64,000 nucleotides of DNA from an uncultured Clostridia bacterium (lineage in GTDB: Bacteria > Bacillota > Clostridia > Lachnospirales > Anaerotignaceae), in contig CAJTZO010000002.1 of the NCBI GenBank assembly GCA_910583755.1, positions 61,175 through 125,174 on the forward strand. The letters are read 5' to 3'. Shown piece by piece: positions 17,686 to 25,167 of the stretch (the first letter of the stretch is position 1; the number at the start of each line of letters is the position of its first letter). Under the pieces are notes generated by a model, which did not search any database, was not told the origin of the DNA, and saw nothing but the letters and a program-made list of their open reading frames with translations. A program made the translations under genes and the position numbers.

Positions 17686-18972
17686 TTATATATTTTGATA
17701 AAGTTTTTTGCCAATACGGTTGACTTCATACATTACTTTTTCAATGTCTATGGTATGAAATTGTCCATTTTCATAAAGTATTTTTCCATTAACCATTGTC
17801 ATTTTGATGTCAGAAGGCAAAGTAGCATAAACGAGGGAAGAAATGACATCAATACAAGGCAACAAATTGATAGAATGATAATCAATAGCAATGATATCTG
17901 CTTGATTTCCTAAAGTTAAAGCGCCTGTATTAGGACGACTTTGAGATAAAGCGCCATGATAAGAAGCCATTTTTAAAATTTGTTTTGCTGGAAAAAGGGC
18001 AGGATTTTTATGGATTCCTTTTTGAAGCAATGCTGTTAATTTCATATCCTCTAAAAAGTTTAAATTATCGTTACTAGCAACCCCATCTGTACCAATCGAA
18101 ATATTGACTCCTTTTTCAAATAAAGATGCCATATCTGCTAAACCACTGCCTAATTTTAAATTGCTAACAGGACAGTGAGAAACAAATACTTTGTTATCTG
18201 CTAATATTTGCTGGTCTTCTTCTGTCAGCCAAACACAGTGCGCAGCAGTTACATGGTTTTCAAAAAGACCTAAATCGTTAAAATAGGCTACAGGTGTTTT
18301 TCCGTGACGTGCAATACATTCCTCGGTTTCTTTTTTGGTTTCTGCAAGGTGAATATGCATATTGGCTCCAATTTCTTTTGCATATTCGCTGGCAGCTTTG
18401 GCTATAACAGGATTGGAAGTATATTCTGCATGAAGCCCAATATCTACTTTTAATTGTCCACCGTTTGCATTGTGGTAAGCTTGAAATAAATCTTTACTTT
18501 CTTGTACCATAGGTGCTTTTTCAAAAGGGCTATCATCAAAACAAAGGATACCCATAGAAAGATTTGCATTAATCCCAGATTCTAATACAGCATTTGCACG
18601 AGATTCTCCAAAAAAATACATATCTGAAAAAGAAGTAACACCACTACGTAATAATTCTGCAATGCCTAGTAATGTACCGGAAAAAGCCCAATCTTTATTT
18701 AATCTATCTTCTAAAGGGAAAATTTTTTCAGAAAGCCAACGGTTGAGAGGTAAGTCTGCACCAACACTGCGGAGTAATGTCATAGGAATATGACTATGTG
18801 TATTGACAAAACCGGGTAAAAGCAATTTATTAGTATAATCGTAAACAGCACCTGTATGCCGAAGTGGTTTTTTGGTGCCAATATAGGTGATTTTATCATC
18901 TGTGACTTGCAAATATGCATTTTCTAGTATTTCTCCATTGGGACGTAAAATACTGCAATTTGAAAAAAGCAT
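17686..18972 (-). CDS. mtaD: 5-methylthioadenosine/S-adenosylhomocysteine deaminase
   Basis: A 428-residue amidohydrolase that deaminates S-adenosylhomocysteine and methylthioadenosine to the inosyl forms, part of methyl-cycle salvage. Metal ligands are visible in order: NTHSHIPM (near residue 60), HIHLAET (near 204), TAAHCVWL (near 235, lining the site) and GTDGVASND (near 295). AGGAGG precedes the ATG. It is transcribed towards the chemoreceptor gene, with an element between, and breaks the usual spoIVB-spo0A pair. Confidence 0.93.
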   Translation of the reverse strand: MLFSNCSILRPNGEILENAYLQVTDDKITYIGTKKPLRHTGAVYDYTNKLLLPGFVNTHSHIPMTLLRSVGADLPLNRWLSEKIFPLEDRLNKDWAFSGTLLGIAELLRSGVTSFSDMYFFGESRANAVLESGINANLSMGILCFDDSPFEKAPMVQESKDLFQAYHNANGGQLKVDIGLHAEYTSNPVIAKAASEYAKEIGANMHIHLAETKKETEECIARHGKTPVAYFNDLGLFENHVTAAHCVWLTEEDQQILADNKVFVSHCPVSNLKLGSGLADMASLFEKGVNISIGTDGVASNDNLNFLEDMKLTALLQKGIHKNPALFPAKQILKMASYHGALSQSRPNTGALTLGNQADIIAIDYHSINLLPCIDVISSLVYATLPSDIKMTMVNGKILYENGQFHTIDIEKVMYEVNRIGKKLYQNI

Positions 18973-19391
18973 GAATATCCTCCTTTGTAGTAAATTATAG
19001 TGTTCTATTCTATTATACGGATAAGGAAAATAAAGTCAAGAAAGTTTCAATTTTATAAAATAAAAAGAAAATTTTGATAACCCAAAAGGGTGCCTTATTT
19101 CTTCATTTTTAGGTCAAAAAAAGCAAAAAGAAATTTTTTGGAAAATATAAATTTTGATACAAAAAAAAATAAACAAAATGGGTGATATAGTCAATGAAAA
19201 AGACAATTCAAGATAAAAAACGACAATTTCGTGCAAAAATAATGAATTTTTTTTAGATTTGCTATATTATTATATTATGTAAAAAAAAATGAGAAAGGGA
19301 ATGCTTTCTCAACAGTGAATTTTGTGAAAGTACTCATTTTGTTGCATTTTTACTTTAAGTTAAAAATACGATAAAGAGAGGAAATGATTGT
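18973..19391 (+). promoter_or_regulatory. mtaD/spo0A divergent intergenic region
   Basis: A 419-base AT-rich gap with divergent leaders. Towards spo0A it contains a hairpin GAGAAAG/CTTTCTC (19291-19310), and an imperfect 0A-box-like AACGACAAT (19219-19227). A 20-codon frame with a weak ribosome-binding site lies at 19194-19256. None of these is convincing alone. No clear -35/-10 pair was found; spo0A promoters in spore formers often use sigma-H, which I could not place. Confidence 0.4.
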
Positions 19392-20171
19392 ATGCTAAAT
19401 ATTTCAAAGAGAACAATACTATTAGCAGACAGTGATGTAAATTACATGAGAAAAATGAAAGAAGACTTAGAGAAAAACATTGCCGTTAAAGTGATTGGTA
19501 TGGTAGACAATGGGGAGAAAGCTCTGGAAAAGCTAGAAAAAGAAAAACCAGATATGGTATTGATGGACATTCTTTTGGAGGAAAAGGATGGACTATGGCT
19601 TTTAGGGGAGTTAAATAGAAAAAGGATTAACAGTGTATGTTTTATATTATCTGCAATAGGGGCGGATAATATTGTGAGACAAGCAATGAGTTTAGGAGCA
19701 TTATATTATATGGCGAAACCGGTAGAATCAGATGTGTTATCAGAAAGAATTATGCAGATTTTTGCTATCTCACAAGAAATAGAATTAGAAAAAGAAAAAA
19801 CGGCACTACAAAGGCAAGAAGAACAAAAGAGAAATGAATTGGAAAATGTGATTTCTAAATTATTAAATAGCATGAGTATTACAGCAAGTATTAAAGGATA
19901 CCATTTTATTCGAGAAGGGGTTGTCATGGTAGTAGAAAATAAAGGAGCAATTCTTTCTATGACAAAAGGATTATATCCTGATATTGCCAAAAAGTACAAC
20001 ACAACCGCAGGAAAAGTAGAGAGAGCAATGAGACATGCGATTGAAACCGCATGGAAAAGAACTGGAAAAGAAGTTTTCAGTGAGATGGCAGGCTACTGTC
20101 CTGTTGCAAAGCCAACAAACAGCCAATTTATTGCAATTATGTCAGAATACATCAGAGTACGTAACCCTTGA
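19392..20171 (+). CDS. spo0A: Sporulation master regulator Spo0A
   Basis: A 259-residue response regulator that starts sporulation when phosphorylated. The receiver domain (1-125) keeps the phosphoacceptor Asp in VLMDI, the Ser in ILSAIG and the Lys in AKPVE. The N-terminal acidic pocket reads LADSD, so the second acidic residue of the usual DD pair is Ser. The C-terminal effector (about 145-259) has the recognition-helix region KKYNTTAGKVERAMRHAIE and ends PTNSQFIAIMSEYIR, diagnostic of Spo0A. GAGAGGAAATG precedes the ATG. Two strong hairpins follow at once. Confidence 0.96.
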   Translation: MLNISKRTILLADSDVNYMRKMKEDLEKNIAVKVIGMVDNGEKALEKLEKEKPDMVLMDILLEEKDGLWLLGELNRKRINSVCFILSAIGADNIVRQAMSLGALYYMAKPVESDVLSERIMQIFAISQEIELEKEKTALQRQEEQKRNELENVISKLLNSMSITASIKGYHFIREGVVMVVENKGAILSMTKGLYPDIAKKYNTTAGKVERAMRHAIETAWKRTGKEVFSEMAGYCPVAKPTNSQFIAIMSEYIRVRNP

Positions 20172-20211
20172 GGCTCTGCCTCAAGGGGATGCTTCACCCA
20201 CGGGTGAAGCA
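20165..20211 (+). terminator. Two consecutive GC-rich hairpins at the end of spo0A
   Basis: The first, CCCTTGAGGC / GCCTCAAGGG (20165-20187), includes the stop codon; the second, TGCTTCACC / GGTGAAGCA (20190-20211), follows after two bases. Neither has an immediate T-run. Both are far richer in G+C than their surroundings and resemble two stems of the dispersed element (CTTGAGG.CCTCAAG and TTCACCCAC). Confidence 0.6.
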
Positions 20212-20369
20212 GTGAACTCTGTTAACCATATTTTTTTAGAAGTATAACGTTATAAGTCAATTTTAAGAAACCTTGAAGGTTATTGGGGTATTGCTTAAGG
20301 GATGATGATATTCCAAATTTTGTAATTCTATGGAGTATCCAATATTTTCCATATAAAACAAATACTTTT

Positions 20370-20468
20370 TATAAAAATTCTCGTTTCTTTCTGAAAAGAA
20401 AGAAACGAGAATTTGAGAGGTGCAGAATGAAAATGTAGACAGAGCTCTCAAGGTTTTTTGACAAACTG
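20370..20468 (+). repeat. Right-half fragment of the dispersed element (copy 4a)
   Basis: Contains the enlarged stem TTCTCGTTTCTTTC / GAAAGAAACGAGAA, then TTTGAGAG ... CTCTCAAGG and the right end TTTTTTGACAAACTG. Confidence 0.7.
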
Positions 20469-20470
20469 TA

Positions 20471-20495
20471 ACTTGGAAGATATTTTCTTCCAAGT
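20471..20495. repeat. Left copy of a 25-bp hairpin flanking element 4b
   Basis: ACTTGGAAGA-TATTT-TCTTCCAAGT, a perfect ten-base stem, identical over all 25 bases to 20713-20737 on the other side of the element. Confidence 0.85.
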
Positions 20496-20712
20496 CAGTC
20501 TGTTAATAAAGTCTTTTTTGTGGGTTTCACCCACACCCACAAACTTTTTTAAAAAAAGTTGGACAAAAAACTTTTATGGAAAAACTAGCGTTTTTCCTTA
20601 TAAAATTAATATTTTTAGCGAAACGTTAGTTTCGCATTAAGATTCTTTGATTCTTTCTTTTAAGAAAGAATTAGGAGTTTGAGGGCTAGCCCTCAAGGTT
20701 TTTGACAAGCTG
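20496..20712 (+). repeat. Dispersed CAG...CTG structured element, full-length long form (copy 4b)
   Basis: 217 bp, CAGTCTGTTAATAAAG to TTTTTGACAAGCTG, with all stem-loops of the family including TTCTTTCTTTTAAGAAAGAA and TTGAGGGCTAGCCCTCAA. Bracketed by identical 25-bp hairpins. Confidence 0.9.
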
Positions 20713-20737
20713 ACTTGGAAGATATTTTCTTCCAAGT
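20713..20737 (-). terminator. rqcH terminator hairpin, right copy of the 25-bp repeat
   Basis: Lies one base beyond the rqcH stop codon on the reverse strand; stem CTTGGAAGA / TCTTCCAAG. On the reverse strand it is followed by the element end CAGCTTGTCAAAAACC rather than a T-run. Confidence 0.65.
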
Positions 20738-20738
20738 T

Positions 20739-22499
20739 TTATTTTGTTTCTAATGCTTTTATCATACTTTCCTGAGGTGTGATATAAATAGTTTTGTTTT
20801 TTTCGTAGATTACCATGCCCGGTTTTGCACCATTTGGTTTTTTGACATATTTTCTAAGCGTATAATCTACTGGTACCTGAGAACCATTTTGACTTTTGCT
20901 GAAGTAAGCAGAAAGATTTGCAGCTTCTAATAGGGTATTATCTGGTACAGGTGTACCATTTGTTTTGATAATCACATGAGAACCGGGGATTTCTTTGGTA
21001 TGTAACCAAATGTCGTTGCTTTCTGCAAAGCGTAAGGTCAAGGTATCATTTTGTAAATTACTTTTTCCGACATAAATATCAAACCCATCAGAAGAAAGAT
21101 AATGTAATGGTTTTGCTTTTTTTTGCACTCGATTCTTTTTTGCCGTTTTTCGCTTCATATATCCTTGCTCTGCTAATTCCATGCGAATTTCGTCAAGGTC
21201 TGCTTCTTCTTTTGCCGCATCTAAGGAGTTAAGAATACTTTCTAAGTAAGCAAGTTCCTCCTCATTTTGCTTTTTTTGAATTTCAAGAGCAGCTAATGTT
21301 CTTTTTGCTTTGTTATATTTGCTAAAATATTTTTGTGCATTTTCTGCTGGTGTTTTGGTAGGGTCAATGGCAATTTCGATTTCTTTTAATTCTGTATCAT
21401 AAAAATTCACAGTTCGAAAGGTAGTAATTCCTTTTGGAATAGCATAAATATTTGCTGTCAAAAGTTCCCCCTTTATTTTCCAGCTATCTTTTGCAGCAAC
21501 ATCTTTTTCTGTCTTTTTTTGAATCTCTTTCTTTTTGGCACAACGTTCGATGTTAGAAACTAATATACGACGCATATCATGCGATTTTTGGCGTACATGG
21601 TAAATATTATCTTTTTCTGCATAAAATTGCTCTAAAAGGGAAGATATGCTATGATAGTCCTCTTTTGGAAATGCTGCAAACTGTTTCATATCCAATACGC
21701 TAAAATCTAATAATTTATTTTTATCTGCTTCGTAATAAATGGAATAATGAAATTGCTGTTGTTTGATTTGTTCTAAAACATCACAAAAAACAGTAAAAAT
21801 AGTTTGTTTTTCTTGTTCTGTTAATTGTTCACAAAAATAAGAAGATGTGATTCCTGCCCGAAAACAAATTTCACTGGCAAAAATAGGGCTGATACCAGTA
21901 TAATTTTTATAGAGCACTTCCTGTACTTTTGCACCAGATTGTTTTTGAAGTTGCTCAAAAAGATGTTCTTTTGTTAGAAAAAGAGGATTTGTTTTATTTT
22001 GGGAAGGGGGTGTAGCATATTCTTTTCCCGGAAGTACCTCACGGACAGAACTTTTATCATGGGAAATTCGTTTGATAGCATCTAATATTTTGTTATTTTC
22101 GTCTGTCACAATAAAATTGCTGTGTTTTCCCATCATTTCTAGGATTAATTTTTTTGCCGTTATATCACCTAGTTCATTCATAGATTCTACTTCTAAAATA
22201 ATGATTCGTTCAAAGTCAGGCTGATATATTTTTGTGATTTTTCCGCCAGCAATATATTTGCGCATTACCATACAAAACATAGGTGGTGTCATGGGATTTT
22301 CTTTTTGTATTTGTGTAATATGCATACGTGGGTGGCTGGAGTTTGCAGAAACAAGTATTTTGTAGTTTTCTCCTGTGCTTCTGACTGTAAATATAATTTC
22401 ATCTGATAAAGGCTGATAAATTTTGTCAATTCTTCCGCCGATTAACTTTTGATGAAGTTCTGCTGTTATACTTGAAATGGTAATGCCGTCAAGCGCCAT
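20739..22499 (-). CDS. rqcH: Ribosome quality control protein RqcH (NFACT family)
   Basis: RqcH binds stalled 50S subunits with peptidyl-tRNA and adds C-terminal alanine tails that mark nascent chains for degradation; it was earlier called a fibronectin-binding protein (FbpA/YloA). The 586-residue protein has NFACT-N (MALDGITISSITAEL, GGRIDKIYQP, EMMGKHSN), helix-hairpin-helix and coiled coil (about 340-450), and the NFACT-R domain with LHYLSSDGFDIYVGKS and NDIWLHTKEIPGSHVII. GGAGAG precedes the ATG. It is transcribed away from the yicC-remA block. Confidence 0.94.
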   Translation of the reverse strand: MALDGITISSITAELHQKLIGGRIDKIYQPLSDEIIFTVRSTGENYKILVSANSSHPRMHITQIQKENPMTPPMFCMVMRKYIAGGKITKIYQPDFERIIILEVESMNELGDITAKKLILEMMGKHSNFIVTDENNKILDAIKRISHDKSSVREVLPGKEYATPPSQNKTNPLFLTKEHLFEQLQKQSGAKVQEVLYKNYTGISPIFASEICFRAGITSSYFCEQLTEQEKQTIFTVFCDVLEQIKQQQFHYSIYYEADKNKLLDFSVLDMKQFAAFPKEDYHSISSLLEQFYAEKDNIYHVRQKSHDMRRILVSNIERCAKKKEIQKKTEKDVAAKDSWKIKGELLTANIYAIPKGITTFRTVNFYDTELKEIEIAIDPTKTPAENAQKYFSKYNKAKRTLAALEIQKKQNEEELAYLESILNSLDAAKEEADLDEIRMELAEQGYMKRKTAKKNRVQKKAKPLHYLSSDGFDIYVGKSNLQNDTLTLRFAESNDIWLHTKEIPGSHVIIKTNGTPVPDNTLLEAANLSAYFSKSQNGSQVPVDYTLRKYVKKPNGAKPGMVIYEKNKTIYITPQESMIKALETK

Positions 22500-22675
22500 A
22501 ATATCTCTCCTTTTTGTTTAAAAGTAAAAGCCTAAAATCTTGAAACTTGTTTAAAAGTTGGTAAATTTGGGCAAAGTACAAGGTTTTGTTCTTCTTGGCT
22601 TCTAAAGTCTTAAAACTAGTATAGCATAAAAGATATTTTTTTATCAAATTTATCTTTTTTGGATAAACATTAATT

Positions 22676-22838
22676 TCGTCTGTCAAGAAAGTCTTTTTTT
22701 GTAGGTTTCACTCACACCCACCAACTTTTTTAAAAAAAAGTTGGACAAAAAACTTTATTGGAAAAACTTACATTTTCTTTATTAAATCAATCTTTTTAGC
22801 GAAATGCTAGTTTCGCATTAAGGTTCTTTGACAAGCTG
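22676..22838 (+). repeat. Shortened copy of the dispersed element (copy 5)
   Basis: 163 bp, left end TCGTCTGTCAAGAAAG, right end TTTGACAAGCTG; the two right-hand stems (TTCTTTC... and TTGAGGG...) are deleted. Flanked by AATT on both sides. It fills the middle of the rqcH-yicC gap; the rest holds the yicC promoter. Confidence 0.8.
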
Positions 22839-22886
22839 AATTTTTTCTTATTTTTGATGTGATTACCCACAAATCAAATTTTTCAC

Positions 22887-22916
22887 TTGATAAAAAGCAC
22901 TATGATATTATATAAT
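22887..22916 (+). promoter_or_regulatory. SigA-type promoter for yicC operon
   Basis: TTGATA at 22887-22892, 18-base spacer, perfect TATAAT at 22911-22916. About 110 bases of leader follow. Confidence 0.6.
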
Positions 22917-23027
22917 AGGAAAGATTCCAAAAAAAGAATGAAAGTAAAAACGGACAACATACGACAATCAGCCATACAGAAAAGAAAGTCTGTTTTTGCA
23001 AGTGTTTGATAGAAAAGAGGTTCGAGT

Positions 23028-23906
23028 ATGGTAAGAAGTATGACAGGTTATGGTAGGGGAGAAAATACAGCAAATGATTGCCATTTTGTGGTAGAAATAA
23101 AAGCTGTAAATCATAGATATAATGACATTACAATAAAATTACCACGTTTTATGAATGGTATGGAAGATGTCATTCGAAAAAGAATAATGAAAGAAATTGC
23201 AAGAGGAAAAACAGATGTTTATATTACATTTGAAACATTTTCTGTTGATAATGTAATTGTAAAAGTAAATGAACCGTTAGCAATGGCTTATATAGAAAAG
23301 CTAAATGAATTGGAGCAAAAGTTTCATGTTTCTTCTAACAATAAATTAGATTTAGTGGCACGTTTTGCAGATGTCATTACAGTGGAAAGAGCAGAAAGTG
23401 AAGAAGATGCCTTGTGGTCAGCCCTTTTACCAGCATTAGAAGAAGCTCTTTTAAAATTTGTGGAAATGCGCGAAAAAGAAGGAAACAATCTTGTAAAAGA
23501 TATTTTGAAAAAAACAGATAATATTCAACAAATGTTAGAGGAGATAACGCAAAGATGTCCTACAGTGGTCAGCGATTATAAAGAAAAATTACAGAATAGA
23601 ATTAGAGAATTATTAACTACAGTGGAAATAGATGAACAGCGGATTGCAATGGAAACAGCTTTGTTTGCTGATAGAAGTTGTATTGATGAAGAAGTGACAA
23701 GATTAGAAAGTCATATCATACAATTAAAGGAGATATTGCAAAAAGGAGGGCAAATTGGTAGAAAGTTAGATTTTTTGGTGCAAGAAATGAATCGTGAAGT
23801 AAATACGATTGCTTCTAAAGCAAATGATGTTGAAATTACCTGCACGACGATAGAAATGAAAAGTGAAATTGAAAAAATAAGAGAACAAATACAAAATATA
23901 GAATAA
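23028..23906 (+). CDS. yicC: YicC family endoribonuclease-like protein
   Basis: A 292-residue protein starting MVRSMTGYGRGE with AVNHRYNDI, the YicC N-terminal domain, and the DUF1732 C-terminal domain ending ANDVEITCTTIEMKSEIEKI. YicC proteins have been reported as metal-dependent endoribonucleases acting on small RNA and structured RNA. In Firmicutes yicC heads the remA-gmk-rpoZ operon, as here. Stop is followed within 11 bases by remA. Confidence 0.92.
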   Translation: MVRSMTGYGRGENTANDCHFVVEIKAVNHRYNDITIKLPRFMNGMEDVIRKRIMKEIARGKTDVYITFETFSVDNVIVKVNEPLAMAYIEKLNELEQKFHVSSNNKLDLVARFADVITVERAESEEDALWSALLPALEEALLKFVEMREKEGNNLVKDILKKTDNIQQMLEEITQRCPTVVSDYKEKLQNRIRELLTTVEIDEQRIAMETALFADRSCIDEEVTRLESHIIQLKEILQKGGQIGRKLDFLVQEMNREVNTIASKANDVEITCTTIEMKSEIEKIREQIQNIE

Positions 23907-23917
23907 TGGAGAATGTT

Positions 23918-24166
23918 ATGGATGGAATACAATTTTTAAATATAGGGTATGGTAATATGGTTTCTGCAAACCGTATTATTGCAATATTAAGTCCAGACTC
24001 CGCACCAATTAAAAGAATTGTGCAGGAAACAAAAGAAAAAGGAATTTTGATTGATGCCACTTATGGCAGAAAAACAAGAAGTGTGATTATGATGGATACA
24101 GGACAGGTGGTACTTTCTCCAAATGTACCTGTGACAATCGGAGGAAGATTGGACGCTGTAAAATAG
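23918..24166 (+). CDS. remA: RemA-like regulatory protein (DUF370)
   Basis: An 82-residue protein with FLNIGYGNMVSANRIIAI, KGILIDATYGRKTRSVI and GQVVLSPNVPVTI. RemA oligomerises into rings that wrap DNA and activates matrix and osmoprotection genes in Bacillus. An ATG at 23906 overlaps yicC, but GGAGAA at 23908-23913 places the start at 23918. Precedes gmk by 15 bases. Confidence 0.93.
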   Translation: MDGIQFLNIGYGNMVSANRIIAILSPDSAPIKRIVQETKEKGILIDATYGRKTRSVIMMDTGQVVLSPNVPVTIGGRLDAVK

Positions 24167-24181
24167 AGAAAGGAAAAAGAA

Positions 24182-24796
24182 ATGAAAAGAGAAGGAATGT
24201 TAGTCATTATTTCTGGGCCTTCTGGTTCAGGAAAAGGAACGGTTGTAAAAGAGTTAATCAAACAAGATTGTTTTGCCCTGTCTGTTTCTGCAACAACACG
24301 TTCTCCAAGACCTGGAGAAATGGATGGAATACATTATTATTTTTATGATAAAGAAACGTTTGAAAAAATGAAACAGCAAGAGGAATTATTAGAATGGGCA
24401 GAATTTTGTGGAAACTATTATGGTACACCCAAAAAATATGTACTCAAACAAATGGCAGAACAAAAAAATGTTATCCTAGAGATTGAAGTACAAGGCGCTT
24501 TACAGATTAAAAAAATATATCCAGATTGTATTTTAATTTTTATGATACCACCTGATGCAAAGGAATTGCGAAAAAGATTGACAGAAAGAGGCACAGAGGA
24601 TGAACAAACCATTGACCGCCGTATGAATAGAGCAATCGAAGAAATGGAATTTATTCCACAGTATGATTATATTGTAATAAATGATACAGTAAAAAAAGCA
24701 GCAGAAGCAATTTACAGTATTGTTACAGCAGAAAGTATGAAAAGCAGCAGAAATTTGAATTTGAAACAACAATTTAAAGGAGAGATTTTATGTTAA
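24182..24796 (+). CDS. gmk: Guanylate kinase
   Basis: Phosphorylates GMP to GDP. The 204-residue protein has the P-loop GPSGSGKGT, the GMP-binding SATTRSPRPGE and DGIHYYF, and IEVQGALQIKK. In this order and position, overlapping rpoZ by seven bases. Confidence 0.96.
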   Translation: MKREGMLVIISGPSGSGKGTVVKELIKQDCFALSVSATTRSPRPGEMDGIHYYFYDKETFEKMKQQEELLEWAEFCGNYYGTPKKYVLKQMAEQKNVILEIEVQGALQIKKIYPDCILIFMIPPDAKELRKRLTERGTEDEQTIDRRMNRAIEEMEFIPQYDYIVINDTVKKAAEAIYSIVTAESMKSSRNLNLKQQFKGEILC

Positions 24797-25059
24797 GACC
24801 ATCTTATACAGATTTATTAGAAGTGTTAAATAAAGATGCAGACTCAGAAAATGTGGTAGGTAGCCGTTATACTATTGTGATTGCGGCAGCAAAAAGAGCA
24901 AGACAATTAGTAGACCATGCAAAGCCTGTTACAGATAAAATTAAAGTGGACCGTTCTGTTTCGATTGCGGTGCACGAATTGGCAGAAGGAAAAATAAAAA
25001 TTATACAAAATGACCCTTCTAAAAAAGAGGTAGAAGACTGGGAAACGATAGAAGAATAA
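24790..25059 (+). CDS. rpoZ: RNA polymerase omega subunit
   Basis: An 89-residue RpoZ that helps assemble RNA polymerase. It starts MLRPSYTDLLE and contains SRYTIVIAAAKRARQL, with an acidic tail. AGGAGAG within gmk is its ribosome-binding site. The coaBC gene that often follows is absent; a terminator and priA come next. Confidence 0.93.
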   Translation: MLRPSYTDLLEVLNKDADSENVVGSRYTIVIAAAKRARQLVDHAKPVTDKIKVDRSVSIAVHELAEGKIKIIQNDPSKKEVEDWETIEE

Positions 25060-25070
25060 TTAGTTTTTTT

Positions 25071-25110
25071 GAAAGGGAAACTGGTAGAAATTAGTTTCCC
25101 TTTCTCTGTT
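25071..25110 (+). terminator. Terminator after rpoZ
   Basis: Perfect 12-base stem GAAAGGGAAACT / AGTTTCCCTTTC, followed by TCTGTTTG. Confidence 0.65.
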
Positions 25111-25167
25111 TGATAAAGAAGAAAATAAAGGCATAAAACGACCCCACAGAAAGGAGGACGATTTTTC

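Noticed and set aside
19219..19227. 0A-box-like AACGACAAT upstream of spo0A
   Set aside because: Only five of seven core positions match; too frequent by chance.
19194..19256. 20-codon frame (MKKTIQDKKRQFRAKIMNFF) in the spo0A leader
   Set aside because: Only a weak GGGTGAT upstream and expected by chance in AT-rich DNA; no conservation can be judged here.
23015..23030. GGTTCGAGT resembling a tRNA T-loop
   Set aside because: No acceptor or anticodon stem around it; it is the leader and ribosome-binding site of yicC.
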